A stretch of DNA of 6,480 bases from Chlamydiota bacterium (GCA_003648225.1 QMOL01000173.1:1-6480); one strand, 5' to 3'; shown: positions 1-5,850, numbered from the stretch's first letter. Notes: generated from the letters alone by a model not told the origin. Numbers and translations: made by a program.

Positions 1-52
1 AGTAGATTTTATATGAGGCAACGATATCTATTTGGAGTAGATTTTGGATGAG
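1..52. repeat. Two imperfect 17-bp direct repeats, 35 bp apart
   Basis: The motif AGTAGATTTT-nn-ATGAG occurs at 1-17 and again at 36-52, differing at two positions, with a period of 35 bp. Only two copies are visible because the window begins at the first, so a longer tandem array could lie to the left. Frame 1 is open from the edge to a TGA at 49-51 (last residues YLFGVDFG), so this could also be the tail of an upstream gene, but 16 codons are too few to judge. Confidence 0.35.
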
Positions 53-65
53 TCAATTCGTGATA

Positions 66-94
66 TTGCAATTCAAATCTTGATTTGATATAAT
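66..94 (+). promoter_or_regulatory. Sigma-70-type promoter for the first operon
   Basis: A TTGCAA -35 box (66-71; 4 of 6 matches to TTGACA) is followed after exactly 17 bp by a perfect TATAAT -10 box (89-94). Transcription would start near 101-102. That leaves a leader of about 50 nt before the ATG at 154, or about 10 nt before the TTG at 112. It is the only good promoter seen upstream of the five-gene + strand run. In AT-rich DNA a chance match is possible, but the spacing and the perfect -10 raise confidence. Confidence 0.55.
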
Positions 95-102
95 TTTATA
101 TC
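87..102. promoter_or_regulatory. 16-bp perfect inverted repeat over the -10 box, possible operator
   Basis: GATATAA (87-93), a TT spacer, then TTATATC (96-102) form a perfect 7-bp inverted repeat covering the -10 box and the expected transcription start. A regulator bound here would block RNA polymerase. A smaller inverted repeat, CAAATC-TT-GATTTG, sits next to it at 74-87, and another GATATAAATC half-site-like string lies at 130-139. That any of these binds a protein is inference; AT-rich palindromes also arise by chance. Confidence 0.25.
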
Positions 103-153
103 GGCTTATATTTGATCTTTATTAATTCCGATATAAATCTATACTGCAAAATT

Positions 154-525
154 ATGACGCCTGTAAAATATTCAGATGTAAATCATATAGAATTTAAATG
201 CACCGGTTGCAATTCAAATATTTCATTTTCCATTTTAAAAATGGAACCTGATGAAGTTTTGACTTGTAAAGAATGCGGTAAACAATATTTTTTTAATAAA
301 AAATTCCTGGACCAAATCGTTAGATTCGAAAAATTGCTTGAGGCAGTTCATAATGTAAAAGATATGCTCGATACCACCAATGTGGCTATCGCGTTTGGTG
401 ATGAAGAAATTAAGATTCCGTACAGACTTCTATTGACGCGATTGAACACAATGCTGACACTGAAAATAGATGGAAAAGAAACAACTTTTCGCTTTCGCGT
501 GGAACCGTTAAATTTGCAGAATTAA
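154..525 (+). CDS. Small zinc-ribbon protein of unknown function
   Basis: I do not recognise the family. Counting from the ATG at 154, the 123-residue protein begins with a probable zinc ribbon: C16-x2-C19 and C38-x2-C41, eighteen residues apart, the second knuckle reading CKECGK. A mixed charged stretch follows (roughly 46-75, probably helical), and the C-terminal part contains IPYRLLLTRLNTML and ends with FRFRVEP, which look like conserved structural elements. There is no signal peptide or membrane segment, so it should be cytoplasmic, and a nucleic-acid or protein-binding role is possible but unproven. The frame is open upstream to a TTG at 112, which would add 14 residues. I prefer the ATG because the extension is not protein-like and starts very close to the predicted transcription start. 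Neither start has a Shine-Dalgarno sequence. It is first in the run, 36 nt before the DedA gene. Confidence 0.75.
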   Translation: MTPVKYSDVNHIEFKCTGCNSNISFSILKMEPDEVLTCKECGKQYFFNKKFLDQIVRFEKLLEAVHNVKDMLDTTNVAIAFGDEEIKIPYRLLLTRLNTMLTLKIDGKETTFRFRVEPLNLQN

Positions 526-561
526 ATTTTAATTCGCACCGGTAAAAATAAATTTATTATT

Positions 562-1254
562 ATGACGGATATACTTGTTGGACATATCGAACAAATTGCG
601 GCTCATGCTCACTTATGGGGATTTTTAATTGTTTTTGTTTTAATGACAATCGAAAGTTCTTTTATCCCCTTTCCAAGCGAAGTGGTTATGGTTCCAGCCG
701 GATTTCTCGCTTTCAGGGGAGAATTGCTCTTTGGTAATCCTATGCTGGATTTGGTTACTGTAGTTTTATGCGGAGTCTTAGGTTCCATCTTCGGCGCGTA
801 TATTAATTACTTTTTATCTTTGAAACTCGGACGCCCTATTTTGCACCGATACGGCAAATATGTGTTATTAAAACAGGAAACCGTGGAACGTGCTGAAGAA
901 ATTTTTAATAAATATGGTGACCTTACTACTTTTGTATGCAGACTGCTTCCTGCAATTAGACAACTGATTTCTATCCCGGCCGGATTATCAAAAATGCCGC
1001 TCGGAAAATTTACTCTATATACCACGCTTGGCGCAACGGTCTGGACATCGCTTCTTGCAGGAACAGGTTATTATCTTGCTACTCTGGCAAGCGATATGAC
1101 CTATAAAGAACTGGTATATAAAGGAAAAGATTTCTTGCATGGAAATTATTTATGGATTTTATTGTTTATTGCAGTGATTATTATTATTTATATCTTAACT
1201 CATAAAACTATTATGAAAAAGTCTAACGTTCTTTCTCCGGAGGTAACAGAATGA
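562..1254 (+). CDS. DedA family membrane protein
   Basis: This is a 230-residue DedA (SNARE-associated/VTT domain) protein of the inner membrane. Known DedA members act in proton-dependent transport and membrane homeostasis, and some flip undecaprenyl phosphate or phospholipids. Visible hallmarks are E31 and E40 in ESSFIPFPSE followed by VVMVPAG, and the signature CRLLPAIRQLISIPAG with R127 and R133. These correspond to the paired acidic and arginine residues essential in E. coli YqjA/YghB. Hydrophobic segments lie at about 18-30, 62-85, 150-175 and 196-213, with re-entrant loops expected at the two motifs. Length is typical. The ATG at 562 has no Shine-Dalgarno; the sequence before it is A/T only, including a 12-bp palindrome (547-558). 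The stop overlaps the next start as ATGA, suggesting translational coupling. The substrate cannot be read from sequence. A role in recycling a lipid carrier would suit a neighbourhood with an O-antigen polymerase/ligase, but that is inference. Confidence 0.93.
   Translation: MTDILVGHIEQIAAHAHLWGFLIVFVLMTIESSFIPFPSEVVMVPAGFLAFRGELLFGNPMLDLVTVVLCGVLGSIFGAYINYFLSLKLGRPILHRYGKYVLLKQETVERAEEIFNKYGDLTTFVCRLLPAIRQLISIPAGLSKMPLGKFTLYTTLGATVWTSLLAGTGYYLATLASDMTYKELVYKGKDFLHGNYLWILLFIAVIIIIYILTHKTIMKKSNVLSPEVTE
1238..1250 (+). promoter_or_regulatory. Strong Shine-Dalgarno for the OmpA-type lipoprotein
   Basis: GGAGG at 1239-1243 sits 7 nt before the ATG at 1251, inside the last codons of the DedA gene. 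It is the only consensus ribosome binding site before a gene in this window, and it fixes the start codon within the ATGA overlap. Confidence 0.8.
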
Positions 1255-2090
1255 AACGTCAAATAATTTGTGTATTATTAGCAATCGCTTTATTGGCAGG
1301 TTGCACGAATATTCAACGAGGAACTCTTGTGGGCGCGCTTATCGGCGGCGGCATCGGCGCGGGTATCGGCGCGGCAGGCGGCGGGGTCGGCGTGGCTATA
1401 GGCGCAGGAGTTGGCGCGGGAACCGGCGCAGTGCTCGGCATGGTGGCAGGTGAAGTTTATGAAGTGCATAAAGCCAGAATGAAAGAAGAATATGCCGATT
1501 ACAACCCCGAAACAGGGGCTGCCGTTGTCACGACTAAAACTCTGGCGGAATACGAAAAAAGGCTGGCAGCTATGGAAGCGAAAAACAGGTACTTACTGGC
1601 ACAAAACGAAAAATTAATCGCTGCCAGCTATACCATAGCTGATGCCATTAATGCAGATGGCAGATATGTTCGCGTAGATACTACTCCGGAAGGCGTTTTA
1701 CAAGTTACTCTCGTCTCTGAAGTCTTGTTTGAGCCCGGCAGCGCTAAACTGAAAGAAGCTATTTATCCTGTCCTTGATGAAATCGGCCGCTCGGTTACTA
1801 AAGATTATCCTGATTATTATATCGCCATTGAAGGTCACACAGATCCTAGCGAAGTATCCTCTACCGGTTATCGTTCAAATTGGGAACTTTCCTCAGCGCG
1901 CGCGCTTTCAGTTCTTCATTATTTTAGCGATAGAGGGCTGATTGATGAACAACACCTTGCTGTTGCAGGTTATGGTTCCGAAAGACCTGTTGCCGATCCT
2001 TCAACTCCGGACGGTCAAAGAATGAATCGCCGGGTTGTTATTACTTTAATGCCTAATAAACCGGCAGCAGTTCCGCATAATTTTAAATAA
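1251..2090 (+). CDS. OmpA-family lipoprotein with glycine zipper (YiaD-like)
   Basis: This 279-residue protein should be anchored in the outer membrane and grip peptidoglycan. Residues 1-17 are a lipoprotein signal with lipobox LLAGC, so C18 would be lipidated. Residues 24-68 form a long glycine zipper (repeated GxxxG such as GAGIGAAGGGVG), able to pack in or on a membrane. A charged, probably coiled-coil helix follows (about 96-124). The OmpA C-terminal domain spans about 150-267: LFEPGSAKL (159-167), IEGHTD with D198, the LSSARA element with R217, and the terminal NRRVVITL. D198 and R217 correspond to the Asp and Arg that bind diaminopimelate in OmpA-like domains (D271/R286 in Acinetobacter OmpA). 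The architecture matches YiaD-type lipoproteins. The zipper DNA (about 1330-1450) is far more GC-rich than its surroundings, because Gly/Ala codons dominate. Coupling to DedA suggests co-production of two envelope proteins. Confidence 0.92.
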   Translation: MKRQIICVLLAIALLAGCTNIQRGTLVGALIGGGIGAGIGAAGGGVGVAIGAGVGAGTGAVLGMVAGEVYEVHKARMKEEYADYNPETGAAVVTTKTLAEYEKRLAAMEAKNRYLLAQNEKLIAASYTIADAINADGRYVRVDTTPEGVLQVTLVSEVLFEPGSAKLKEAIYPVLDEIGRSVTKDYPDYYIAIEGHTDPSEVSSTGYRSNWELSSARALSVLHYFSDRGLIDEQHLAVAGYGSERPVADPSTPDGQRMNRRVVITLMPNKPAAVPHNFK

Positions 2091-2131
2091 CGCACTTTAA
2101 TGTGTTTAACTTCAACCTGAGAATGTGGTAA

Positions 2132-2785
2132 ATGAAGAAAACATCATCACTCATCAAAAAAAATGTCGTAAACTTGTTATGTGTATCTTTCCTGTTGGCT
2201 TTGCTTTCAGGCTGCGCAACAAATCAAGTTACTAAACCTAAACCGCTGGCTCTTGCCGAACGCGGGCATAACGATAAAATTCTTGCCATTATGCCTCTCG
2301 GCAAAATGAACCCCGCGTATATTAACTACCAAAAACACAAGCTCGAATCCTGGTTCGCTCCAAAAATGCTATACGGAAAAGGTGAGATTAGCGGATTGGA
2401 AAAACCATACGAAGCTTTCGCTCTCGCTATTTATAACAGACTTCGAGGATATGATGTCTTCCGTAGAGTCGTTATTGTTAACAGCAGAGAGGAAGCTGAT
2501 GCTCTTGGTGCTTCATATCTCTTGTGTTTCCGTATTAATGACTGTTATTCAGTTGGCGAAGGTGCAAACTGGAACTTCGTTTATTGGATTACTTATAAAG
2601 CTGTTTTCGATGCTGATGTCGTTGTCTATGACCTGGACTCCAATGAAAGAATCACTCACCAGAAAATCGAAAGCAAAGCTTATACTTCTTCTCCATGGTC
2701 AACTTCTGATGTTCGCGCATATTTACGAAGAACACTTCTTCGCGGTGTAACATTCCATAACGCTATTTCGCAGATTAATTTCTGA
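2132..2785 (+). CDS. Uncharacterised lipoprotein
   Basis: A 217-residue protein with a clear lipoprotein signal: basic n-region (KKTSSLIKK), hydrophobic core, and lipobox LLSGC with C28 as the lipidated cysteine. S29-equivalent +2 position is Ala, not Asp, so outer-membrane sorting is likely if this is a Lol-type organism. I do not recognise the family. The mature part reads as an alternating alpha/beta domain: ILAIMPLG (about 50-57), a helix containing AFALAIYNRLRGYDVFRRV, a second segment EADALGASYLLCFRI, then beta-rich KAVFDADVVVYDLDSNERI. This order (a value-retrieving strand, a helix ending in 'VFRRV', then 'ADALGASYLL') resembles the periplasmic alpha/beta domains of TolB-N-like and transport-auxiliary lipoproteins; that is resemblance only. 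It lies 41 nt after the OmpA gene with no terminator or promoter visible between, so it is probably co-transcribed. The ATG has only a weak purine-rich stretch upstream. Confidence 0.8.
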   Translation: MKKTSSLIKKNVVNLLCVSFLLALLSGCATNQVTKPKPLALAERGHNDKILAIMPLGKMNPAYINYQKHKLESWFAPKMLYGKGEISGLEKPYEAFALAIYNRLRGYDVFRRVVIVNSREEADALGASYLLCFRINDCYSVGEGANWNFVYWITYKAVFDADVVVYDLDSNERITHQKIESKAYTSSPWSTSDVRAYLRRTLLRGVTFHNAISQINF

Positions 2786-2794
2786 CTTTTTTCT

Positions 2795-3145
2795 ATGCAA
2801 CTTGATGAACTAATTGCTAAAGCTTTGAAATTTCGCGAAGAACGTGATTGGAAACAGTATCACTCTGCTAAAAATATTGCTTTATCCATTTCTCTTGAAG
2901 CAGCAGAACTCCTTGAAATCTTTCAGTGGAAAACAGATGATGAAGCGAAAAAACTTGTTAATGATCCTGTTCAACATGAAAATATTGCCGATGAACTTTC
3001 TGATATTCTGCTCTATGCCATTTTAATGGCAAATGACTTAAATATTAATATTATTGAAGCCGCAGACAAAAAGATTGACAAAAACGCCGAAAAATATCCC
3101 ACCGATAAAGATAAAGGTAAAGCTATAAAATATACCGAATTATGA
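2795..3145 (+). CDS. MazG-like nucleotide pyrophosphohydrolase
   Basis: A 116-residue all-alpha NTP pyrophosphatase of the MazG-like/RS21-C6 (dCTP pyrophosphatase) group, which cleaves (d)NTPs to monophosphate and pyrophosphate with Mg2+ and so cleans non-canonical or excess nucleotides from the pool. Hallmarks are the ExxE pair E35/E38 in SLEAAELLEIFQW and the ExxD pair E67/D70 in ADELSDILLYAI, which together coordinate metal. Also present are the N-terminal FREERDWKQYHSAKN helix that lines the nucleotide pocket, and the end motif KIDKNAEKYP. The length is normal for single-domain members, and the protein is cytoplasmic. It starts only 9 nt after the preceding lipoprotein and has no Shine-Dalgarno, so it probably depends on upstream translation. 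It is likely the last gene of the operon. The substrate preference (dCTP or others) cannot be determined here. Confidence 0.9.
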   Translation: MQLDELIAKALKFREERDWKQYHSAKNIALSISLEAAELLEIFQWKTDDEAKKLVNDPVQHENIADELSDILLYAILMANDLNINIIEAADKKIDKNAEKYPTDKDKGKAIKYTEL

Positions 3146-3176
3146 TTCGGATTAATAATTGAAAATTTCTTAATCC
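3135..3176. terminator. Hairpins between convergent genes, possible bidirectional terminator
   Basis: Two inverted repeats occupy the 24-nt gap between the convergent genes and reach into both stop codons. CCGAAT-TATG-ATTCGG (3135-3150) is a perfect 6-bp stem with a 4-nt loop over the MazG-like stop. GGATTAA (3149-3155) and TTAATCC (3170-3176) are a perfect 7-bp pair with a 14-nt loop over the wzy stop. The stems are short and no good T-tract follows on either strand, so intrinsic termination is plausible rather than certain. Confidence 0.35.
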
Positions 3177-5371
3177 CCCCATTGCAATGTTAAAAACGCT
3201 TTATTCATTTCCTGAGTCTTGTGGTTTATCCAAATAGGTATTGTTACTACAGCTCCATATGAATGATTATCGCTAAACCAATGCTCTTTGAAAGGATTAA
3301 ATGTTTCACTTGTTTTAAATTCTATTCTTATATGTTCCCCTTTAGCTCCTGACATATTACAGCAAACCCAACGCTCTTTGGTCGAATTAAGAGAAAGGTT
3401 GGCTACTAATTCACCGTTAATGTAAAATCTGAGTTTTTGACCCAAAATTGCCATGCGATTATTTACCGCCCTGTAACCAAAACGTAAAATATTTTTGCTG
3501 ACTGTTGCTTCCGTTATGGCACTCTTTCCAATTGAGCGCCAGTAATTTTTTGAAGCGCCACCAGGCACTCTGTTATAAAAGCCGTATGATAGTTGCCCGT
3601 TTTTTAACTTGCAAAGCCTTCTGGCTTTTGCATTTGATAATCCAAAGGTAAATAGAATTAATAAAACTAAAAACGCTAAAAATTTCAATAAACTACTCAA
3701 ACGAATTTTGCGGTAATTTCCCCGGCCAATCATCCCAAAAACACGTTGCGTTCTTCTTTCTAACCTGTTCCAGGAAGAACGAATTAACAAAAAAGACCTT
3801 ATGTCAAATTCAGGAAGCTTGCTATAGGCTGTTGAAGCGCATGCGGCAATTATGGCTATAAAAAATACACATTCTTCTCTTACAAGAATAATGTCGGAAA
3901 ATAATGATAATAATAAAAGTGCTGAAAAACCAATAGACGTCATATGAAGATATAATGTGTATTCAGAAACATTTTCCTTTGCCGCGTGAAAAAAAAAGCG
4001 CGATAACCGGATTGCCGTTAAAATTAAAAATATCAAATATAAACCTAATGTCAGAAGACCACCCTCGGCAAATAATCGTAGCGGCACATTATGAGCTCGC
4101 GCGGTGTTGAACAAATCGCTATTAATTTTGTAATTAGAATATTCCTTTTCAAAAAGTCCGCAGCCGATCCCCCACACAGGTGAACTTTTAACCATTTTAA
4201 CACCGCATTGCCAATGCCATTTTCTACCTTCAAATAATGTTCCCATAATATTTCGCCGTTTGGATATAGAACTTTTCCAGTATTCAATTCTTTGCACAAC
4301 AGGAATGTGTTTTGCAAAGGAAAAAGCCGGCAATTTATTTATAAAAATAATGACCATAAAAGCAGAAAACGAAAGAACCGCCACTAATTTCCATTGCCGC
4401 ATGATAACTTTTCTTATCATATGATTTAAAAACCATAACAATCCGAAAATGATAAGTATAATTATATTCGCGCGGCATCCGCTTAAAACTATTGTTATAA
4501 GCTGAAGCACCATTAATATGGCAATTATCAACTTTAACCACCATGATTTACTTAACTTAAAAAGATAAACTCCAAATATGAAAATTACCGTGAGTATATC
4601 CGCAAGCACTGCCGGTGAGGAAAACGTTGAATTTATCCTTCGCTCGTAAATATAAAAATTAACCATATATTTTCGCACCGCGTAAGAATAGATTCCAAAT
4701 ATCGATACAGGAAAACTGATCCATTGAATACTCCACATTAACGCTCTGATTTCCTTTCCACTTTTGATAAGTTTGGTCATTGCCCAATAAAATGAAACAC
4801 CGCAACACCATAACCATAAAAATCTCATCGAAATAAAATTGTTATTCTGATTTATAAATGGTATAATCCGAAACTGCATCTTCAACTCTTCAATTGATGA
4901 TAATTGACCCGGCATGAAATTCGATGCAATTCCAAGTAATGCGGCAAGAAATAAGCAAACAAAGAATAACTGGAAATCAGTGCTGAAGATTACTCGCTTT
5001 TTCTCGTCCTTTTGTTCGTTGAAAGCACCCGAAACTGCCGCAAAACATACGGCAAGAGAACCAAGATAACTCATTTTTATATACGGCCACGGCAAATCGA
5101 ATAACTTAATATTATTAAATAAAAAAATACACGGAATTATCCAGTACAATATACTCCGCGGACGAATAAAACTCGCGCTTACAAGCATTAAACTTAAAGG
5201 AGTTACTAACCACCATAATACCGGTTCGGGATAAAACAACAGCGCCCAGATATACCATGGCAATAATATTCCAGGTATGAAATATCCACACTGATCGGCA
5301 TATTTTTGAAATTGAAGCGCTATGCCAAACAAATTTCTTAGACGCTTTTTTATTCGCTTTTGTTTTCGCAT
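3170..5371 (-). CDS. O-antigen ligase/polymerase (Wzy/WaaL-type) with C-terminal soluble domain
   Basis: A 733-residue polytopic inner-membrane protein of the Wzy_C (O-antigen ligase/polymerase) superfamily, which joins undecaprenyl-linked glycan to an acceptor on the periplasmic face. Residues about 30-350 carry many hydrophobic segments. Family marks are STFSSPAVLADIL (248-260), SGCRAN with R300, and the large periplasmic-loop motif: WGIGCGLFEKEYSNY (400-414) then ARAHNVPLRLFAEGGLLTLGLY, where H427 matches the conserved ligase histidine. Further membrane helices run to about 577. The remaining ~150 residues are soluble and, by topology, probably periplasmic. They look beta-rich, with GFYNRVPGG (597-605), LRFYINGEL (647-655) and FNPFKEHWFSDNHSYGA (691-707), like the accessory domains appended to some bacterial glycan ligases. 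Ordinary members end near 400-450 residues, so this tail is a real extension. Ligase versus polymerase cannot be settled from sequence. It is coupled to the small upstream gene (TGA-A-ATG) and has no Shine-Dalgarno. Confidence 0.85.
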   Translation of the reverse strand: MRKQKRIKKRLRNLFGIALQFQKYADQCGYFIPGILLPWYIWALLFYPEPVLWWLVTPLSLMLVSASFIRPRSILYWIIPCIFLFNNIKLFDLPWPYIKMSYLGSLAVCFAAVSGAFNEQKDEKKRVIFSTDFQLFFVCLFLAALLGIASNFMPGQLSSIEELKMQFRIIPFINQNNNFISMRFLWLWCCGVSFYWAMTKLIKSGKEIRALMWSIQWISFPVSIFGIYSYAVRKYMVNFYIYERRINSTFSSPAVLADILTVIFIFGVYLFKLSKSWWLKLIIAILMVLQLITIVLSGCRANIIILIIFGLLWFLNHMIRKVIMRQWKLVAVLSFSAFMVIIFINKLPAFSFAKHIPVVQRIEYWKSSISKRRNIMGTLFEGRKWHWQCGVKMVKSSPVWGIGCGLFEKEYSNYKINSDLFNTARAHNVPLRLFAEGGLLTLGLYLIFLILTAIRLSRFFFHAAKENVSEYTLYLHMTSIGFSALLLLSLFSDIILVREECVFFIAIIAACASTAYSKLPEFDIRSFLLIRSSWNRLERRTQRVFGMIGRGNYRKIRLSSLLKFLAFLVLLILFTFGLSNAKARRLCKLKNGQLSYGFYNRVPGGASKNYWRSIGKSAITEATVSKNILRFGYRAVNNRMAILGQKLRFYINGELVANLSLNSTKERWVCCNMSGAKGEHIRIEFKTSETFNPFKEHWFSDNHSYGAVVTIPIWINHKTQEMNKAFLTLQWGD

Positions 5372-5372
5372 T

Positions 5373-5684
5373 TCATTGTTCCGGTAAATTTTGGATTTTG
5401 TGAAATTCTGCCCCGGTAATCCATTTTACCCGCCGGTCACATTTTACTCTTTGGCGAATCTCTGATAAATTATCACCTGTCTGCTGTGGTTTTGTTATTA
5501 ATGCCCCGTACTTATGATAATCTTTAAACCATTTTTCTTTCAAAGGAATAAACACACTCGATAGAAATATCGCTTTACCTCTTATTGCTTCTTTAAATTC
5601 CGATAATGCGCCTCTAAACCATTCACTCAAAATAAATGGCTTTTCCTTTCCTGTTCCCTCATAAATATTTTCTGTGACTTGCAT
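5373..5684 (-). CDS. Small protein matching the end of the Wzy C-terminal domain; possible remnant
   Basis: A 103-residue reading frame from the ATG at 5684 (a TTG at 5693 would add three residues). Its segment FIPLKEKWFKDYHKYGALIT, plus the following KP, matches residues 691-712 of the adjacent Wzy protein at 13 of 22 positions, including the F-P-K-E-WF-D-H-YGA core, with no gaps. The first ~45 residues (containing PFILSEWFRGALSEF and GKAIFLSS) could be the preceding strands of the same domain. The last ~35 (IRQRVKCDRRVKW...NLPEQ) have no counterpart there. It has no signal peptide or membrane helix, so alone it could not reach the periplasm where the domain would normally work. This favours a broken domain copy, though a functional cytoplasmic protein is not excluded. 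The stop sits one base before the wzy ATG, so translation through it may help start wzy. See the candidate promoter at 5713-5741 and the offset open stretch at 5662-5850. Confidence 0.55.
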   Translation of the reverse strand: MQVTENIYEGTGKEKPFILSEWFRGALSEFKEAIRGKAIFLSSVFIPLKEKWFKDYHKYGALITKPQQTGDNLSEIRQRVKCDRRVKWITGAEFHKIQNLPEQ

Positions 5685-5850
5685 TGTGGACAATAACTTT
5701 ATATTGAATAAAATTATACGAATATTTAACTTCTATTGCAATCTCATTTAACTTTTTAATTTCACCACCGGGCCATAGACCGAAATTTAGGTATAACAGT
5801 CGCCTGAAGTTGGGAATCGGGAATTCTTTTGACTCTAATACCCCGATTGA
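5662..5850 (-). pseudogene. Frame-offset 63-codon open stretch, possible decayed 5' part of the small gene
   Basis: On the minus strand, between a TAG (5851-5853) and a TGA (5659-5661), 63 codons are open and read like protein: LLYLNFGLWPGGEIKKLN, then IAIEVKYSYNFIQYKVIVHN, with alternating beta-strand-like hydrophobics. There is no ATG, GTG or TTG start near its beginning. Its frame is one base off the following small gene, and the two overlap at 5662-5684, so a single-base indel there would fuse them into about 160 codons. The fusion would have roughly the size of the Wzy C-terminal domain, and both contain a PGG and a strand before the matching WF-D-H-YGA end. Weighing against this, the AT-rich stretch also holds promoter-like sequences on both strands, and the match to Wzy in this part is weak. 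I regard it as a suggestive but unproven remnant. Confidence 0.35.
5713..5741 (-). promoter_or_regulatory. Candidate promoter for the small gene and wzy
   Basis: On the minus strand, TTGCAA (5741-5736), a 17-bp spacer and a perfect TATAAT (5718-5713) predict a start near 5706, about 22 nt before the small gene's ATG. The boxes and spacing are identical to those of the promoter at 66-94. If used, the transcript would cover the small gene and wzy, and the upstream offset open stretch would lie largely outside it. Confidence 0.45.

Noticed and set aside
1..52. Start of a CRISPR array
   Set aside because: There are only two imperfect 17-bp blocks with an 18-bp gap, the repeats are not dyad-symmetric, and no cas gene is present.
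547..558. 12-bp palindrome AATAAATTTATT just before the DedA start
   Set aside because: It is pure A/T in an AT-rich spacer, easily due to chance. It is too weak for a terminator and there is no other sign of a regulatory site.
807..1025. 72-codon minus-strand frame inside the DedA gene
   Set aside because: It is antisense to the conserved DedA motifs and has no recognisable features of its own.
1268..1453. 61-codon + strand reading frame rich in Arg and Gly inside the OmpA-type gene
   Set aside because: It is an out-of-frame reading of the GC-rich glycine-zipper codons. The Arg-rich product is a by-product of GGC/GCG repeats, and the overlapping frame has clear OmpA-type family features.
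2382..2750. 122-codon + strand frame inside the second lipoprotein gene
   Set aside because: It is an out-of-frame shadow. The lipoprotein frame has a convincing signal peptide and lipobox.
2844..3026. 60-codon + strand frame inside the MazG-like gene
   Set aside because: It is a shadow of a gene with all four metal-binding residues in the correct frame.
2795..3145. MazG-like gene as part of a toxin-antitoxin or phage-defence system
   Set aside because: It is a plain single-domain pyrophosphohydrolase, 9 nt behind a lipoprotein gene, with no toxin or defence gene beside it.
4051..4544. Two minus-strand frames (4051-4317 and 4335-4544) inside wzy
   Set aside because: They are alternative readings of the Wzy coding sequence, which carries the family motifs in its own frame throughout.
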